Part shown: positions 16,066 to 24,192 of the stretch, one piece after another
Layout of the letters: each line of letters opens with the position of its first letter
Position numbering within the stretch: position 1 is the stretch's first letter
NCBI GenBank assembly: GCA_035294465.1
Contig: DATGKW010000172.1
Span: forward strand, 1-48,949
DNA length: 48,949 nt
Source of the DNA: Paraktedonobacter sp035294465
Lineage (GTDB): Bacteria; Chloroflexota; Ktedonobacteria; Ktedonobacterales; Ktedonobacteraceae
Direction of reading: 5' to 3'
Notes under the pieces: generated by a model
The model's database searches: none
What the model saw: the letters and a program-made list of their open reading frames with translations, nothing else
What the model was told of the DNA's origin: nothing
Translations under genes and position numbers: made by a program

Positions 16066-19000
16066 ATGTTGGAGCAGCAAAAGGTTGCCGCTCAAAGCGC
16101 ACAGGATGATAGCCAGAACGAGACAACCGGTATGACCCAGCTAGAGGGCATCCGCCAGAAGGTATTTATGGACCGTTACTCCCTCAAAGACGAAACAGGG
16201 AAAGCGCTGGAATACTATCCAGAGCAGCTCTGGGCGCGCGTGGCGCGAGGGATTGCTGAGGCAGAGAGGACGCCAGAGGCGCGGGCTGAGTGGGAGAAGA
16301 AATTCTATGATGCCCTGGCCGATTTCCAATTCGTGCCAGGAGGGAGAATTCTGGCAGGAGCCGGTTCCGGGCATTCAGTGACCTATTATAACTGCATGCC
16401 GCCCGGCCAGGAAGTGCTGACAGCAGAGGGGTACAGGCCAATTTCGGAAATCAAGATTGGGGATCGCGTAGTCACACATCGCAACCGCCTGCGCCCCGTA
16501 GTGCATAAGTTTGAGCGCGAAACCGAGGAGACACTCTATATCATAAAACCGAAAAAAATAGGCTACGATGACCTGCGCGTGACGGGCGATCACAAAGTAT
16601 ACGTTATTCGCTCAGAGTGGGTAAATACACATAGATCCCGTGACGGGCTGCGTTTGCAGCACGAGCCAGATTGGATTCCCGCCAAAGAAATTAAAGTTGG
16701 CGATTATGTTGCAGTTGCACATAATGGTGAGGAGCATTCTCCCGAAACAATCTTCCTCCAGGACTATCTTTCAGGATACGAAACGCTGGACGGCAAGCTC
16801 TTAAAAAAAACAACATGCAGCGATCACGGCTACGTATCGGATTGGGAAACACACTACAAGATTCATGATCGTCTGGTTCTTGATGAAGAATTGTGCTACC
16901 TGTTCGGGCGCTGGCTTGGCGATGGATGCATTACCCACCGCACCGGCACAGATATTCCATCCGGCATCAAAATTGTTTTTTCTCTGGAAGAGAAAGACGA
17001 AGCTGTGGAGATCGCTCGTATCATTGGAGCCAAATTTGGCATTGATAGCTCCATCAAGCTGAGCAGTACAGAGCGCTGGTATGACCTGTGGGTGAATTCT
17101 ATGCCCCTGGGGCAGTTTTTTAAAATATTCCTCGGGTGCTACAGCCACAGCAAGCAGCTTCCAGATCAGCTAATGCACCTTCCTGCGGAGCTTACGCTGG
17201 AACTGCTACATGGGCTATTCAGTGCCGATGGTTATGTATCTGGCAACAAACTCGGCATAGTCCTGGCGAATCGAACACTTACCGTCCAGGTTCATCAGCT
17301 TCTCTTACGCTTGGGATACGTCTTCTCTATTCGAGAAAATACACATCGCTTAGGGCGTGTGCCAGCCTATCGCATCCAGGCCACCGCCAATGAGTGCGCG
17401 CCTCTCTTCGAGCACTTCTTCGGCGTTCAAGCACCTGAATATAATACTGATCTGAAGTACTACTTTGAATACAACGATTTGCAGTGGGTGCGGATTGGTG
17501 AAATGGCCACCGAAGATTACACCGGCACTGTATTAGATATTGAGGTTGAGGAAGACCACTCATTCATTTCAGCCGGTGTGGTCGTCTCAAACTGCTTCGT
17601 CATACCCTCGCCGGAAGATAGCCGCCAGGGTATTCTCGATAATTTGAAAACCATGACCGAGATCATGGCTCGCGGTGGTGGTGTAGGCATCAATCTCTCA
17701 ACCTTGCGCCCGCGCGGCTCCTATATTCGTACGGTCAACGGTACAGCTTCCGGCCCTTGCTCGTGGGCGCAACTGTATTCAGTAGCGACAGGAGATGTCA
17801 TTCAGCAGGGCGGTTCCCGGCGCGGGGCCCTTATGCTCATGCTGAATGACGATCATCCTGATATAGAAGAGTTCATCACGGTCAAACGCACCCCCGGCAA
17901 GATCGAGCATGCGAATCTCTCCATCTGCATCTCCGATAAATTCATGCAGGCCGTGAAAGACGATGCAGACTGGAATCTGGTCTGGAACGGCGAGGTCAAG
18001 AAGACGGTTCGCGCCCGCTACCTGTGGGACCTGATCTGCACTTCCGCGTGGGAATCAGCTGAGCCTGGCATGGTGTTTATTGACCGGTATAACAAGTTAT
18101 CGAATACATGGTACTATGAAAATATCAGGTGCGTTAATCCATGCGGAGAACAAGGTCTCCCGCCTTACGGCGTGTGCAATTTAGGGGCATTAAACCTCTC
18201 AGCTTTCGTCGAAAACGGCGAGATGGATTACGAGCGGCTGGCCGAGAAAACGAAGGTGGCGATGCGTTTCCTGGATAACGTGATCGATTCGACGGAGTAC
18301 TTCATCAAGGAGAACGAGGAGGCTCAGTTGGGGACGAGACGCACGGGGCTGGGAACCATGGGCCTGGCCGACGCGCTGATTAAGATGAAGATTGCTTATG
18401 GCAGCGACGAGTCAGTGCCAGTGATTGAGAAGATTTACACAACGATCCGTGACGCAGCTTACGAGGCTTCGGCGGATTACGCGGCGGAGAAGGGGCCGTT
18501 CCCACGCTTCGAGCGCGATAAATATATGCAGGGATACTTCATTAAGCAGCTTCCAAAGGCCATTCAGGAGAAGATCAAGAAGCAGGGTATTCGCAATGCT
18601 GTGCTGCTGACTCAGGCACCAACGGGCACGACCAGCCTGTTCGCGGGTGTCAGTTCTGGCATTGAACCGGTCTACGACTTCGCGATGATCCGCCGCGACC
18701 GCACAGGTGAGCATATTCTTTACCATCCATTGCTCCAGGCCTGGCGCGATAAGCACCCGAATGAGCCAACGCCGCATTACTTTGTCTCCTCGAAGGATCT
18801 GACCCCAGAGGAGCATGTACGCGTGCAAGCCACGATTCAGAAGTATACCGATTCGAGCATCAGCAAGACGGTGAATGCGCCCAACAGCCACACAGTTGAA
18901 CAAGTCGAGACGCTCTACCGCCTGGCTTACGAAATGGGCTGCAAAGGCATTACGTACTACCGCGATGGCTCACGCGACGCTGTGCTTACCCGCGTCGAGG

Positions 19001-19656
19001 ACGAGAAAAAAGCGGAGAAGCAGGAAGAGCAGCAGTCCGTCATGCTGGAGCCGGTAGCCTCTATTCAGGAGGGCATCAAGAAGCGCCCGGTGGTTGTGCA
19101 GGGTTATACGCGTCAGGTCAAGGCGCCTGAAGGCACGATCAACATTACCATCAACAGTGATGAAAATGGGCCACTGGAGGTCTTCCTCAACGTCGGCAAG
19201 GCCGGTAGTGATATTGCAGCGCTCGCCGAAGCTCTAGGTCGTTTGATCTCGATCAATTTGCGCTTGCTCAGTCCGCTTTCGCAGATCGATAGGACCAAGC
19301 AGATTGCCGAACAATTGCGCGGTATAGGCGGCAGTCGCTCGGTAGGCTTCGGGGCACAGCAGGTGCGTTCGTTGCCCGACGCTGTAGCGCGCGCGCTGGA
19401 ACTGCACATCATCTCCCTGCAAGAGGCAGCCGAACAGCAGTTTGTTCCCACGCAAACGAGCAGCGAACAGAACGACAATCGACACAATGAGAACGGCTAC
19501 AGCAGCAAGCAGGACGCAGAAACCTCTGAGGCCAGCCCGCTCAGCCTGAGCAGATTGAGCGTCACCGGCAATCTCTGCCCGCAGTGCGGCTGCAATACAA
19601 TGGTCTTCGAGGAAGGCTGTAAGAAGTGCTATAGCTGTGGCTACAGCGAGTGTTAG
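16066..19656 (+). CDS. nrdJ: Adenosylcobalamin-dependent (class II) ribonucleotide reductase with intein
   Basis: The precursor is 1196 residues: an N-extein of 109, an intein of 400 (residues 110-509) and a C-extein of 687. The spliced enzyme of about 796 residues reduces ribonucleotides to deoxyribonucleotides. Extein landmarks are YYN/CFVIPSPEDS (redox cysteine), RGGGVGINLSTLRPRGS, NPCGEQGLPPYGVCNLGALNLS (thiyl-radical finger loop and second redox cysteine), TGTTSLFAGVSSGIEP, and a C-terminal CPQCGC...CKKCYSCGYSEC shuttle or zinc motif typical of NrdJ. The frame is open back to 15955, but that ATG lies upstream of the -10 element; the ATG at 16066 with GGAAGGAG before it is chosen. Regulation by NrdR is indicated by two upstream boxes. 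B12 dependence is inferred from family type and absence of an nrdB gene beside it. Confidence 0.95.
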   Translation: MLEQQKVAAQSAQDDSQNETTGMTQLEGIRQKVFMDRYSLKDETGKALEYYPEQLWARVARGIAEAERTPEARAEWEKKFYDALADFQFVPGGRILAGAGSGHSVTYYNCMPPGQEVLTAEGYRPISEIKIGDRVVTHRNRLRPVVHKFERETEETLYIIKPKKIGYDDLRVTGDHKVYVIRSEWVNTHRSRDGLRLQHEPDWIPAKEIKVGDYVAVAHNGEEHSPETIFLQDYLSGYETLDGKLLKKTTCSDHGYVSDWETHYKIHDRLVLDEELCYLFGRWLGDGCITHRTGTDIPSGIKIVFSLEEKDEAVEIARIIGAKFGIDSSIKLSSTERWYDLWVNSMPLGQFFKIFLGCYSHSKQLPDQLMHLPAELTLELLHGLFSADGYVSGNKLGIVLANRTLTVQVHQLLLRLGYVFSIRENTHRLGRVPAYRIQATANECAPLFEHFFGVQAPEYNTDLKYYFEYNDLQWVRIGEMATEDYTGTVLDIEVEEDHSFISAGVVVSNCFVIPSPEDSRQGILDNLKTMTEIMARGGGVGINLSTLRPRGSYIRTVNGTASGPCSWAQLYSVATGDVIQQGGSRRGALMLMLNDDHPDIEEFITVKRTPGKIEHANLSICISDKFMQAVKDDADWNLVWNGEVKKTVRARYLWDLICTSAWESAEPGMVFIDRYNKLSNTWYYENIRCVNPCGEQGLPPYGVCNLGALNLSAFVENGEMDYERLAEKTKVAMRFLDNVIDSTEYFIKENEEAQLGTRRTGLGTMGLADALIKMKIAYGSDESVPVIEKIYTTIRDAAYEASADYAAEKGPFPRFERDKYMQGYFIKQLPKAIQEKIKKQGIRNAVLLTQAPTGTTSLFAGVSSGIEPVYDFAMIRRDRTGEHILYHPLLQAWRDKHPNEPTPHYFVSSKDLTPEEHVRVQATIQKYTDSSISKTVNAPNSHTVEQVETLYRLAYEMGCKGITYYRDGSRDAVLTRVEDEKKAEKQEEQQSVMLEPVASIQEGIKKRPVVVQGYTRQVKAPEGTINITINSDENGPLEVFLNVGKAGSDIAALAEALGRLISINLRLLSPLSQIDRTKQIAEQLRGIGGSRSVGFGAQQVRSLPDAVARALELHIISLQEAAEQQFVPTQTSSEQNDNRHNENGYSSKQDAETSEASPLSLSRLSVTGNLCPQCGCNTMVFEEGCKKCYSCGYSEC
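16393..17592 (+). mobile_element. Intein with LAGLIDADG homing endonuclease in nrdJ
   Basis: A 400-residue in-frame insertion begins with Cys1 (CMPPGQEVLTAEGYRPISEIKIGDRV, block A) and ends VLDIEVEEDHSFISAGVVVSN before the +1 cysteine (blocks F and G). Block B is VTGDHKVYV with the TxxH-type histidine. Two DOD motifs, YLFGRWLGDGCI near intein residue 168 and LLHGLFSADGYV near 275, mark a homing endonuclease domain with both acidic residues intact. The penultimate residue is Ser rather than the usual His. The insertion sits directly before the reductase redox cysteine. The DNA has more A/T-rich stretches than the flanking extein, fitting horizontal arrival. Confidence 0.92.
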
Positions 19657-20062
19657 GTTCGGATATTGCACCACTTCTATCTAAATGAGAGCCTGAGTAT
19701 GAGTGGATACTGCTACTAAATTCCTCATCACGCTCAGGATGCAAATCACGGAATTCAAGAGGAGAGAATCTGTCTCATACGTGGGCCAGCATCATCTCAC
19801 GGCGAATTCCGTGATTTGCGTTTCGATCTTGAACGACTCTTGAAAATTTCCAGACGATTTCTAGAGGATTTCTCCTGTTCTCAGCGCTATACTGTGTCCA
19901 TGTAGGCATTCGCTGTTCTATCTTTTTGAGCCATTCCGTATCGGAAAACACGCGTTCTCCTTCCAGCCGCAAGCCAGGGCTTTCCGCGGCTCCGATGAGA
20001 AGATCATGCTACATCGAGTCATCTCAACACACTGAAAACAAAGAACAACGAAAGAAGGAGCA
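19657..20062. other. Intergenic region between nrdJ and glycosidase
   Basis: No gene is seen in these 406 bases. It contains the 16-bp inverted repeat at 19741-19819 and a possible -10 (TATACT 19888-19893) without a clear -35. Confidence 0.6.
19741..19819. repeat. 16-bp inverted repeat downstream of nrdJ
   Basis: GCAAATCACGGAATTC (19741-19756) is perfectly repeated in inverse orientation at 19804-19819, separated by 47 bases. A related copy (TGCATATCACGCAATT) occurs at 21245-21260 just after the glycosidase gene. It may be a pair of protein sites or the stem of a long hairpin. Confidence 0.55.
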
Positions 20063-21229
20063 ATGACCATGAATAAGAGTTTACCCAATCCAGCCAACAA
20101 ACAAGATGATAAAAGCAAGCCCTGGTATCAGCGTCTTTGGAGCAAACCTGGCTACTTCGTGCCACTGGCCCTGGTCGTAGTCGTGATAGGAGGCGTCGTA
20201 CTCACCAACTGGCATCTAGCCTCTAATGGTCAGGCCAGGGCAGCCGGCACCTGCACACCCAACGCGATTCTCGTCAACCCCTGCCGTCCGTGGTTCGGAG
20301 CCGCAGCACACGGTAATCCTGGCGCTCCCAATGATCCCATTTCCCAGGCCGACTACCTGGAGACCCTCGTTGGCCAGCACCTGGATATCTTCCGCTTCTA
20401 TCACAGTCCCGGGGACTTGCCCCTCGATAAAAGCAGTGAAACTGGCAAAGCCGAAATCCATTTTGCTCAACGGGCCAACACCTACATCGATGTCAACTGG
20501 AAGCCGGCCAGCACGTGGGCAGCGGCTGACGGGAGCAATGCGACCGTCAATGCCGAGATCAAACAAGCTGCCAACAACATCAAGGCCGTTGGTCATACTA
20601 TCTTCCTGACTATCTGGCACGAGCCAGAGAATGACGTCTCCGCCTTTGACAACAGCACCGAACAAGCCGCCTGCCAGAGCGACCCGAACTTCAAGGGTCT
20701 CAAGGGCAGCGCTGGCACCCCTGATCAGTACAAGGCCATGTGGAGCAACGTCCAGAAGATCTTCCAGCAAGTGGGTGTCACCAATGTCGTCTGGGCTATG
20801 GATTATATGAGCTATCCTCCTTTTTACTGCCTGATTCCCTATCTATGGCCTGGCAATCAGTTGGTCAACTGGGTCCTGTACGATACCTATGGGCACAACA
20901 AAGAGTTTACCGATACTGCTGGAGCATTTTACAACGTACTGCTGAAAGATAGCAGTGCAAGCGTGAACCTGGACTCCAAGCCCTGGGGACTCGGCGAGTT
21001 CAACGACTGCAATCCAAAGGTTCCCCAGAACGCCATCACTTACTTCAACCAGGCCGAAGCCGCCTTTAAGGCCAACACCTATCCCAGGCTCAAAATGTAC
21101 CTGGTCTATGCAGATACCGGCAACAATTCCGGTCCAGGATGTCTGACCAACTACAATGACAAAGGCCAGCCCTTCCCCGCCAAACAGACTGCCTTCAACC
21201 AACTAGCCAGGGCTGTGCTGAATAGTTAG
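20063..21229 (+). CDS. Exported glycoside-hydrolase-like protein (GH26 / clan GH-A type)
   Basis: A 388-residue protein with a charged N-terminus and one hydrophobic segment (about residues 31-52, YFVPLALVVVVIGGVVLT) followed by QARAAG, so it is exported, either cleaved or anchored. The mature part reads as a TIM-barrel glycosidase: DIFRFYHSPGD, LTIWHEPEND with a probable acid/base glutamate near residue 187, VVWAMDYMSYPP, and GLGEFNDCNP with a possible nucleophile glutamate near 311. Paired cysteines support an extracellular location. This layout is closest to GH26 mannanase-type enzymes, but substrate cannot be assigned. AAGGAG precedes ATG 20063. It is a single gene followed by a strong hairpin terminator. 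Confidence 0.65.
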   Translation: MTMNKSLPNPANKQDDKSKPWYQRLWSKPGYFVPLALVVVVIGGVVLTNWHLASNGQARAAGTCTPNAILVNPCRPWFGAAAHGNPGAPNDPISQADYLETLVGQHLDIFRFYHSPGDLPLDKSSETGKAEIHFAQRANTYIDVNWKPASTWAAADGSNATVNAEIKQAANNIKAVGHTIFLTIWHEPENDVSAFDNSTEQAACQSDPNFKGLKGSAGTPDQYKAMWSNVQKIFQQVGVTNVVWAMDYMSYPPFYCLIPYLWPGNQLVNWVLYDTYGHNKEFTDTAGAFYNVLLKDSSASVNLDSKPWGLGEFNDCNPKVPQNAITYFNQAEAAFKANTYPRLKMYLVYADTGNNSGPGCLTNYNDKGQPFPAKQTAFNQLARAVLNS

Positions 21230-21316
21230 CGACAGGCCATAAAGTGCATATCACGCAATTGCCTGAGCCAACATACACATAAGAAGGATGTGAGCAGCCC
21301 ATACACTCTGTGAGGT

Positions 21317-21360
21317 GATCGGAAAACGACGCTAAGGCCCTCAGCGCCGTTTTTCCGATC
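21317..21360. terminator. Hairpin terminator after the glycosidase gene
   Basis: GATCGGAAAACG (21317-21328) pairs with CGTTTTTCCGATC (21348-21360, one bulged T); inner CGCT/AGCG extends the stem. It lies between convergent genes and contains a T-run on the plus strand within the stem, so it can serve both sides. Confidence 0.7.
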
Positions 21361-21385
21361 CATTTCCTATTACTTGTCCCCAACA

Positions 21386-22023
21386 TTACTGCTTCTTTAA
21401 GCGTATTTCCATGCCAATTCCACTCATCTCAATTTCTTTCGCAACTACCGAAGGCGCTTGCCGCCGCGAGACGCTCAAGCTGCTCTATCGTGTAAGCTCG
21501 CCGGCGCAGCGCTCTCAGAGCTTGCCTCGTCATTAAGGCATTCACGGAGCTGAGCTTCATCGCGTCTACCTCTTCGCGAATCGCGGCATCAGTGGCATTC
21601 TTGTACATATTCTGGATTACCGCTACCTCTCCAGAGCGCAGAACCCGGCACATCTCGTCGAGAGCTTTGACCGGCTGACTGAAGTTCTTGAAGGCGGCCT
21701 GACAGACGACCCGGTCGAAGGACCCTTCGGCGAAAGGCATAGCAGACACATTGCCCTGCTGGAAGTGTACGTTTACTCCCGCCTGCCGGGCGTTCTCTTT
21801 AGCAATCTCTACGAATGTATGGCTGATGTCCAGGCCGGGTCACATGAAGCCGTCCTGGCCGGGCCATCTCGATAGCAAAGTAGCCTGGGCCGGGCGCTAC
21901 CTCAAGCACATTAGCACCTTCCGGCAGGCCGCCGGTAAGCCGTATAGCCTGCTTCCTCCATTCTTCGATCTGGCTTCCGTAGCGGCGGATCTTCGCGTAC
22001 CAGCGCGCTATGATTCCCTCCAT
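21386..22023 (-). pseudogene. Class I SAM-dependent methyltransferase, broken by two frameshifts
   Basis: Three pieces in different frames on the minus strand join into one methyltransferase. Piece 1: MEGIIARWYAKIRRYGSQIEEWRKQA...NVLEVAPGPGYFAIEMA (SAM-binding motif I). A one-base gain near the G-run at 21837-21839 shifts to LDISHTFVEIAKENARQAGVNVHFQQGNVSAMPF (motif II) and FDRVVCQAAFKNFSQPVKALDEMCRVLRSGE...RALRRRAYTIEQLERLAAASAF. A one-base loss near 21437-21439 would restore the tail MSGIGMEIRLKKQ ending at 21386. Both shifts are in short homopolymer runs, so assembly error is possible; otherwise it is a recent pseudogene. The start may be 22080 instead of 22023. The methyl acceptor is unknown. 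Confidence 0.75.
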
Positions 22024-22220
22024 CGCCAGCCTTTTTGTTACTTCTCTGTTATTTGCATCGTAGTTACCTCGCTGAAACATTGTGTATCTCGTACTGTAGA
22101 ACAGTCTATCTGCAAAGAGGATGAGTGCGAATAACCAGGTGGGGATCGAACGGGTGATTTCGGCACAGAACAACCATCTAATCCATGTGCTATACTACTA
22201 TTCGATCACACCGCCGGCAT

Positions 22221-22246
22221 TGACATTCGTTGATCAACGAATGTCA
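22221..22246. promoter_or_regulatory. Perfect 26-bp palindrome upstream of acyl-CoA ligase
   Basis: TGACATTCGTTGA followed directly by its exact reverse complement, without any spacer, 98 bases before the ligase start. A TTGACA -35-like hexamer (22220-22225) overlaps its left end. A site of this size and perfection is most likely the operator of a dimeric (perhaps TetR-family) regulator of fatty-acid genes. Confidence 0.65.
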
Positions 22247-22344
22247 TTGATGGCTTCCTTGAGAGAGTATTTGCATATCGATTGTGGCAATCACAACAAG
22301 GCGCATCAGCTCAGAGGAGTGCTGATGCTTCAGGAGGTGGTCCG

Positions 22345-23976
22345 ATGGAAACGCCCTTGTCCCCGCTTGAGTTCCTACGACGCGCCCGGCGCCTGTATAC
22401 TGATCGCGAGGCAGTTGTCGATGAGAATCTGCGCCTGACGTATGCGGATTTTGGCAGGCGCTGCGACCGCTGGTCCGCTGTGCTTCAGCGCCTGGGCATT
22501 GGTCAGGGCGACCGCGTCGCCTACATTGCACCCAATACTCATTCCCAGCTTGAATCCTTTTATGCCGTCCCTCAGATTGGGGCGGTGCTCGTCCCGATCA
22601 ATTATCGTCTGATTGCTGAAGATTTTGCCTATATCATCGGACACAGTGGGGCGAAGGTAGTTTGTGTGCATAGCGATTATCTGGAAGCCGTTGAGAGCAT
22701 TCGCCACCAGTTGCCGGAGGTTAAACACTTTGTGGCGCTTGAGGGTCTGACTGATCCCCTGCGCGAAGCGGGCTGGATTGATTACGAAACCGAGTTAGCG
22801 AACGCGCCAGAGACCTTTACTCGCCCAGAGATTGCCGAAGATGACCTGCTGACCATCAACTACACCAGTGGCACAACTTCGCGCCCCAAAGGCGTGATGA
22901 TCACCCATCGCAACGCCTATATGAACGCCATTGGCACCCTCGTTCATATCTCCATGTCACCTGCCGACCGCTATCTCTGGACACTGCCAATGTTCCACGC
23001 CAACGGCTGGACCTTCGTCTGGATCATTACAGCTGTCGGCGGAGCACATATCTGCTTGCGTAAAGTAGAACCGCGGGCGATCTTTACCCTGATCCGCGAC
23101 GAAGTGGTAACGCTGCTCTGCGCAGCTCCAACCGTCCTGATCAGCATCGCCAACGCTCCCGAAGATGTGCGGCGCATCTTGTTACCAGATGGAGTCGGAT
23201 CAGCCTCCTCCACAGGGACGGCAGAACGCCGAACCGTGCGTGTGTTGACAGCAGGAGCGCCGCCAGCCGCCGCAACCATTGAGCGAGTCGAAGGAGAATT
23301 GGGGTGGGAGATCACCCAGGTATATGGCCTGACCGAGACAGCCCCTTTCATCACCATCTGTGAGCCGCGTCCAGAGCATACAGCGCTTTCCCCCCAGGAG
23401 CGGGCAACTATTAAAGCTCGCCAGGGAGTAGAACTGATCACTTCCGGCGAACTCCTGGTCATTGATGAACAGGGCCACGAGGTCCCGCACGATGGCGTGA
23501 CGCTCGGTGAAATTGTGGCGCGCGGCAATGTCGTCATGAAAGGGTACTATAACGACCCGGAGGCCACAGCGCGGGCCTTTGCAGGAGGCTGGTTTCACAC
23601 CGGCGACGCGGCAGTTGTCCACCCCGACGGCTATGTCGAGATTCGCGACCGCCTGAAGGATGTGATCATCAGTGGAGGTGAGAATATCTCCTCCATCGAG
23701 GTCGAGGGCGTGCTCTTGCGTCATCCCGCAGTCCAGGAAGTCGCGGTCGTGGGCATGCCTGATGAGAAGTGGGGCGAGGCGCCGCACGCGTTTATCGTCC
23801 TCAAGGCAGGGCAAAGCACAACCGCAGAGGAGCTAACCGCTTTCGCGCGCGACCACATGGCACATTTCAAGGTGCCCAAAGCATTCGCGTTCATTTCAGA
23901 ATTGCCCAAGACTGCCACCGGCAAGATCCAGAAATATATCTTGCGCGGCGGTAGGACGGCGATTTCCAGACAATAA
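22345..23976 (+). CDS. AMP-forming acyl-CoA synthetase (fatty-acid-CoA ligase)
   Basis: A 543-residue ANL-superfamily enzyme that activates a carboxylic acid through an acyl-adenylate to acyl-CoA. Visible motifs: INYTSGTTSRPKGVMITHRN (P-loop-like, about residues 172-191), TLPMFHANGW, YGLTETAP, GWFHTGDAA, GYVEIRDRLKDVIISGGENISS, and the catalytic lysine in LPKTATGKIQKY near the C-terminus. The ATG at 22345 has an AGGAGG site; an upstream in-frame ATG at 22282 has none. The profile resembles medium/long-chain ligases. It is a single gene behind a 26-bp palindrome and may feed the acyl-CoA operon at 1-5113, but that link is inference. Confidence 0.92.
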   Translation: METPLSPLEFLRRARRLYTDREAVVDENLRLTYADFGRRCDRWSAVLQRLGIGQGDRVAYIAPNTHSQLESFYAVPQIGAVLVPINYRLIAEDFAYIIGHSGAKVVCVHSDYLEAVESIRHQLPEVKHFVALEGLTDPLREAGWIDYETELANAPETFTRPEIAEDDLLTINYTSGTTSRPKGVMITHRNAYMNAIGTLVHISMSPADRYLWTLPMFHANGWTFVWIITAVGGAHICLRKVEPRAIFTLIRDEVVTLLCAAPTVLISIANAPEDVRRILLPDGVGSASSTGTAERRTVRVLTAGAPPAAATIERVEGELGWEITQVYGLTETAPFITICEPRPEHTALSPQERATIKARQGVELITSGELLVIDEQGHEVPHDGVTLGEIVARGNVVMKGYYNDPEATARAFAGGWFHTGDAAVVHPDGYVEIRDRLKDVIISGGENISSIEVEGVLLRHPAVQEVAVVGMPDEKWGEAPHAFIVLKAGQSTTAEELTAFARDHMAHFKVPKAFAFISELPKTATGKIQKYILRGGRTAISRQ

Positions 23977-24090
23977 TTCGCCCAGGGCTACAAAGCAGAA
24001 CATGCATACAACAAACTGCCTGGCACAAAGCGGAGAATACCATTCTCTAAAGCTTCCAGGCAATTCGTTTCAGGTTGCAAACCCTGCCCG

Positions 24091-24129
24091 CGGAGTGGAA
24101 CAGCGCTCCTTGTGCGCCGTTCCACTCCG
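24091..24129. terminator. Bidirectional hairpin terminator
   Basis: CGGAGTGGAAC (24091-24101) pairs with GTTCCACTCCG (24119-24129), and GCGC/GCGC extends the stem inside. It lies between the convergent acyl-CoA ligase and the pRiA4b-like gene. No long T-run follows. Confidence 0.6.
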
Positions 24130-24192
24130 TAGAGAATGCACCTCTGCACAAAAAGAAGCGCCTGCCCCTCCCTCTTTTAGCTACCCTGAGAT

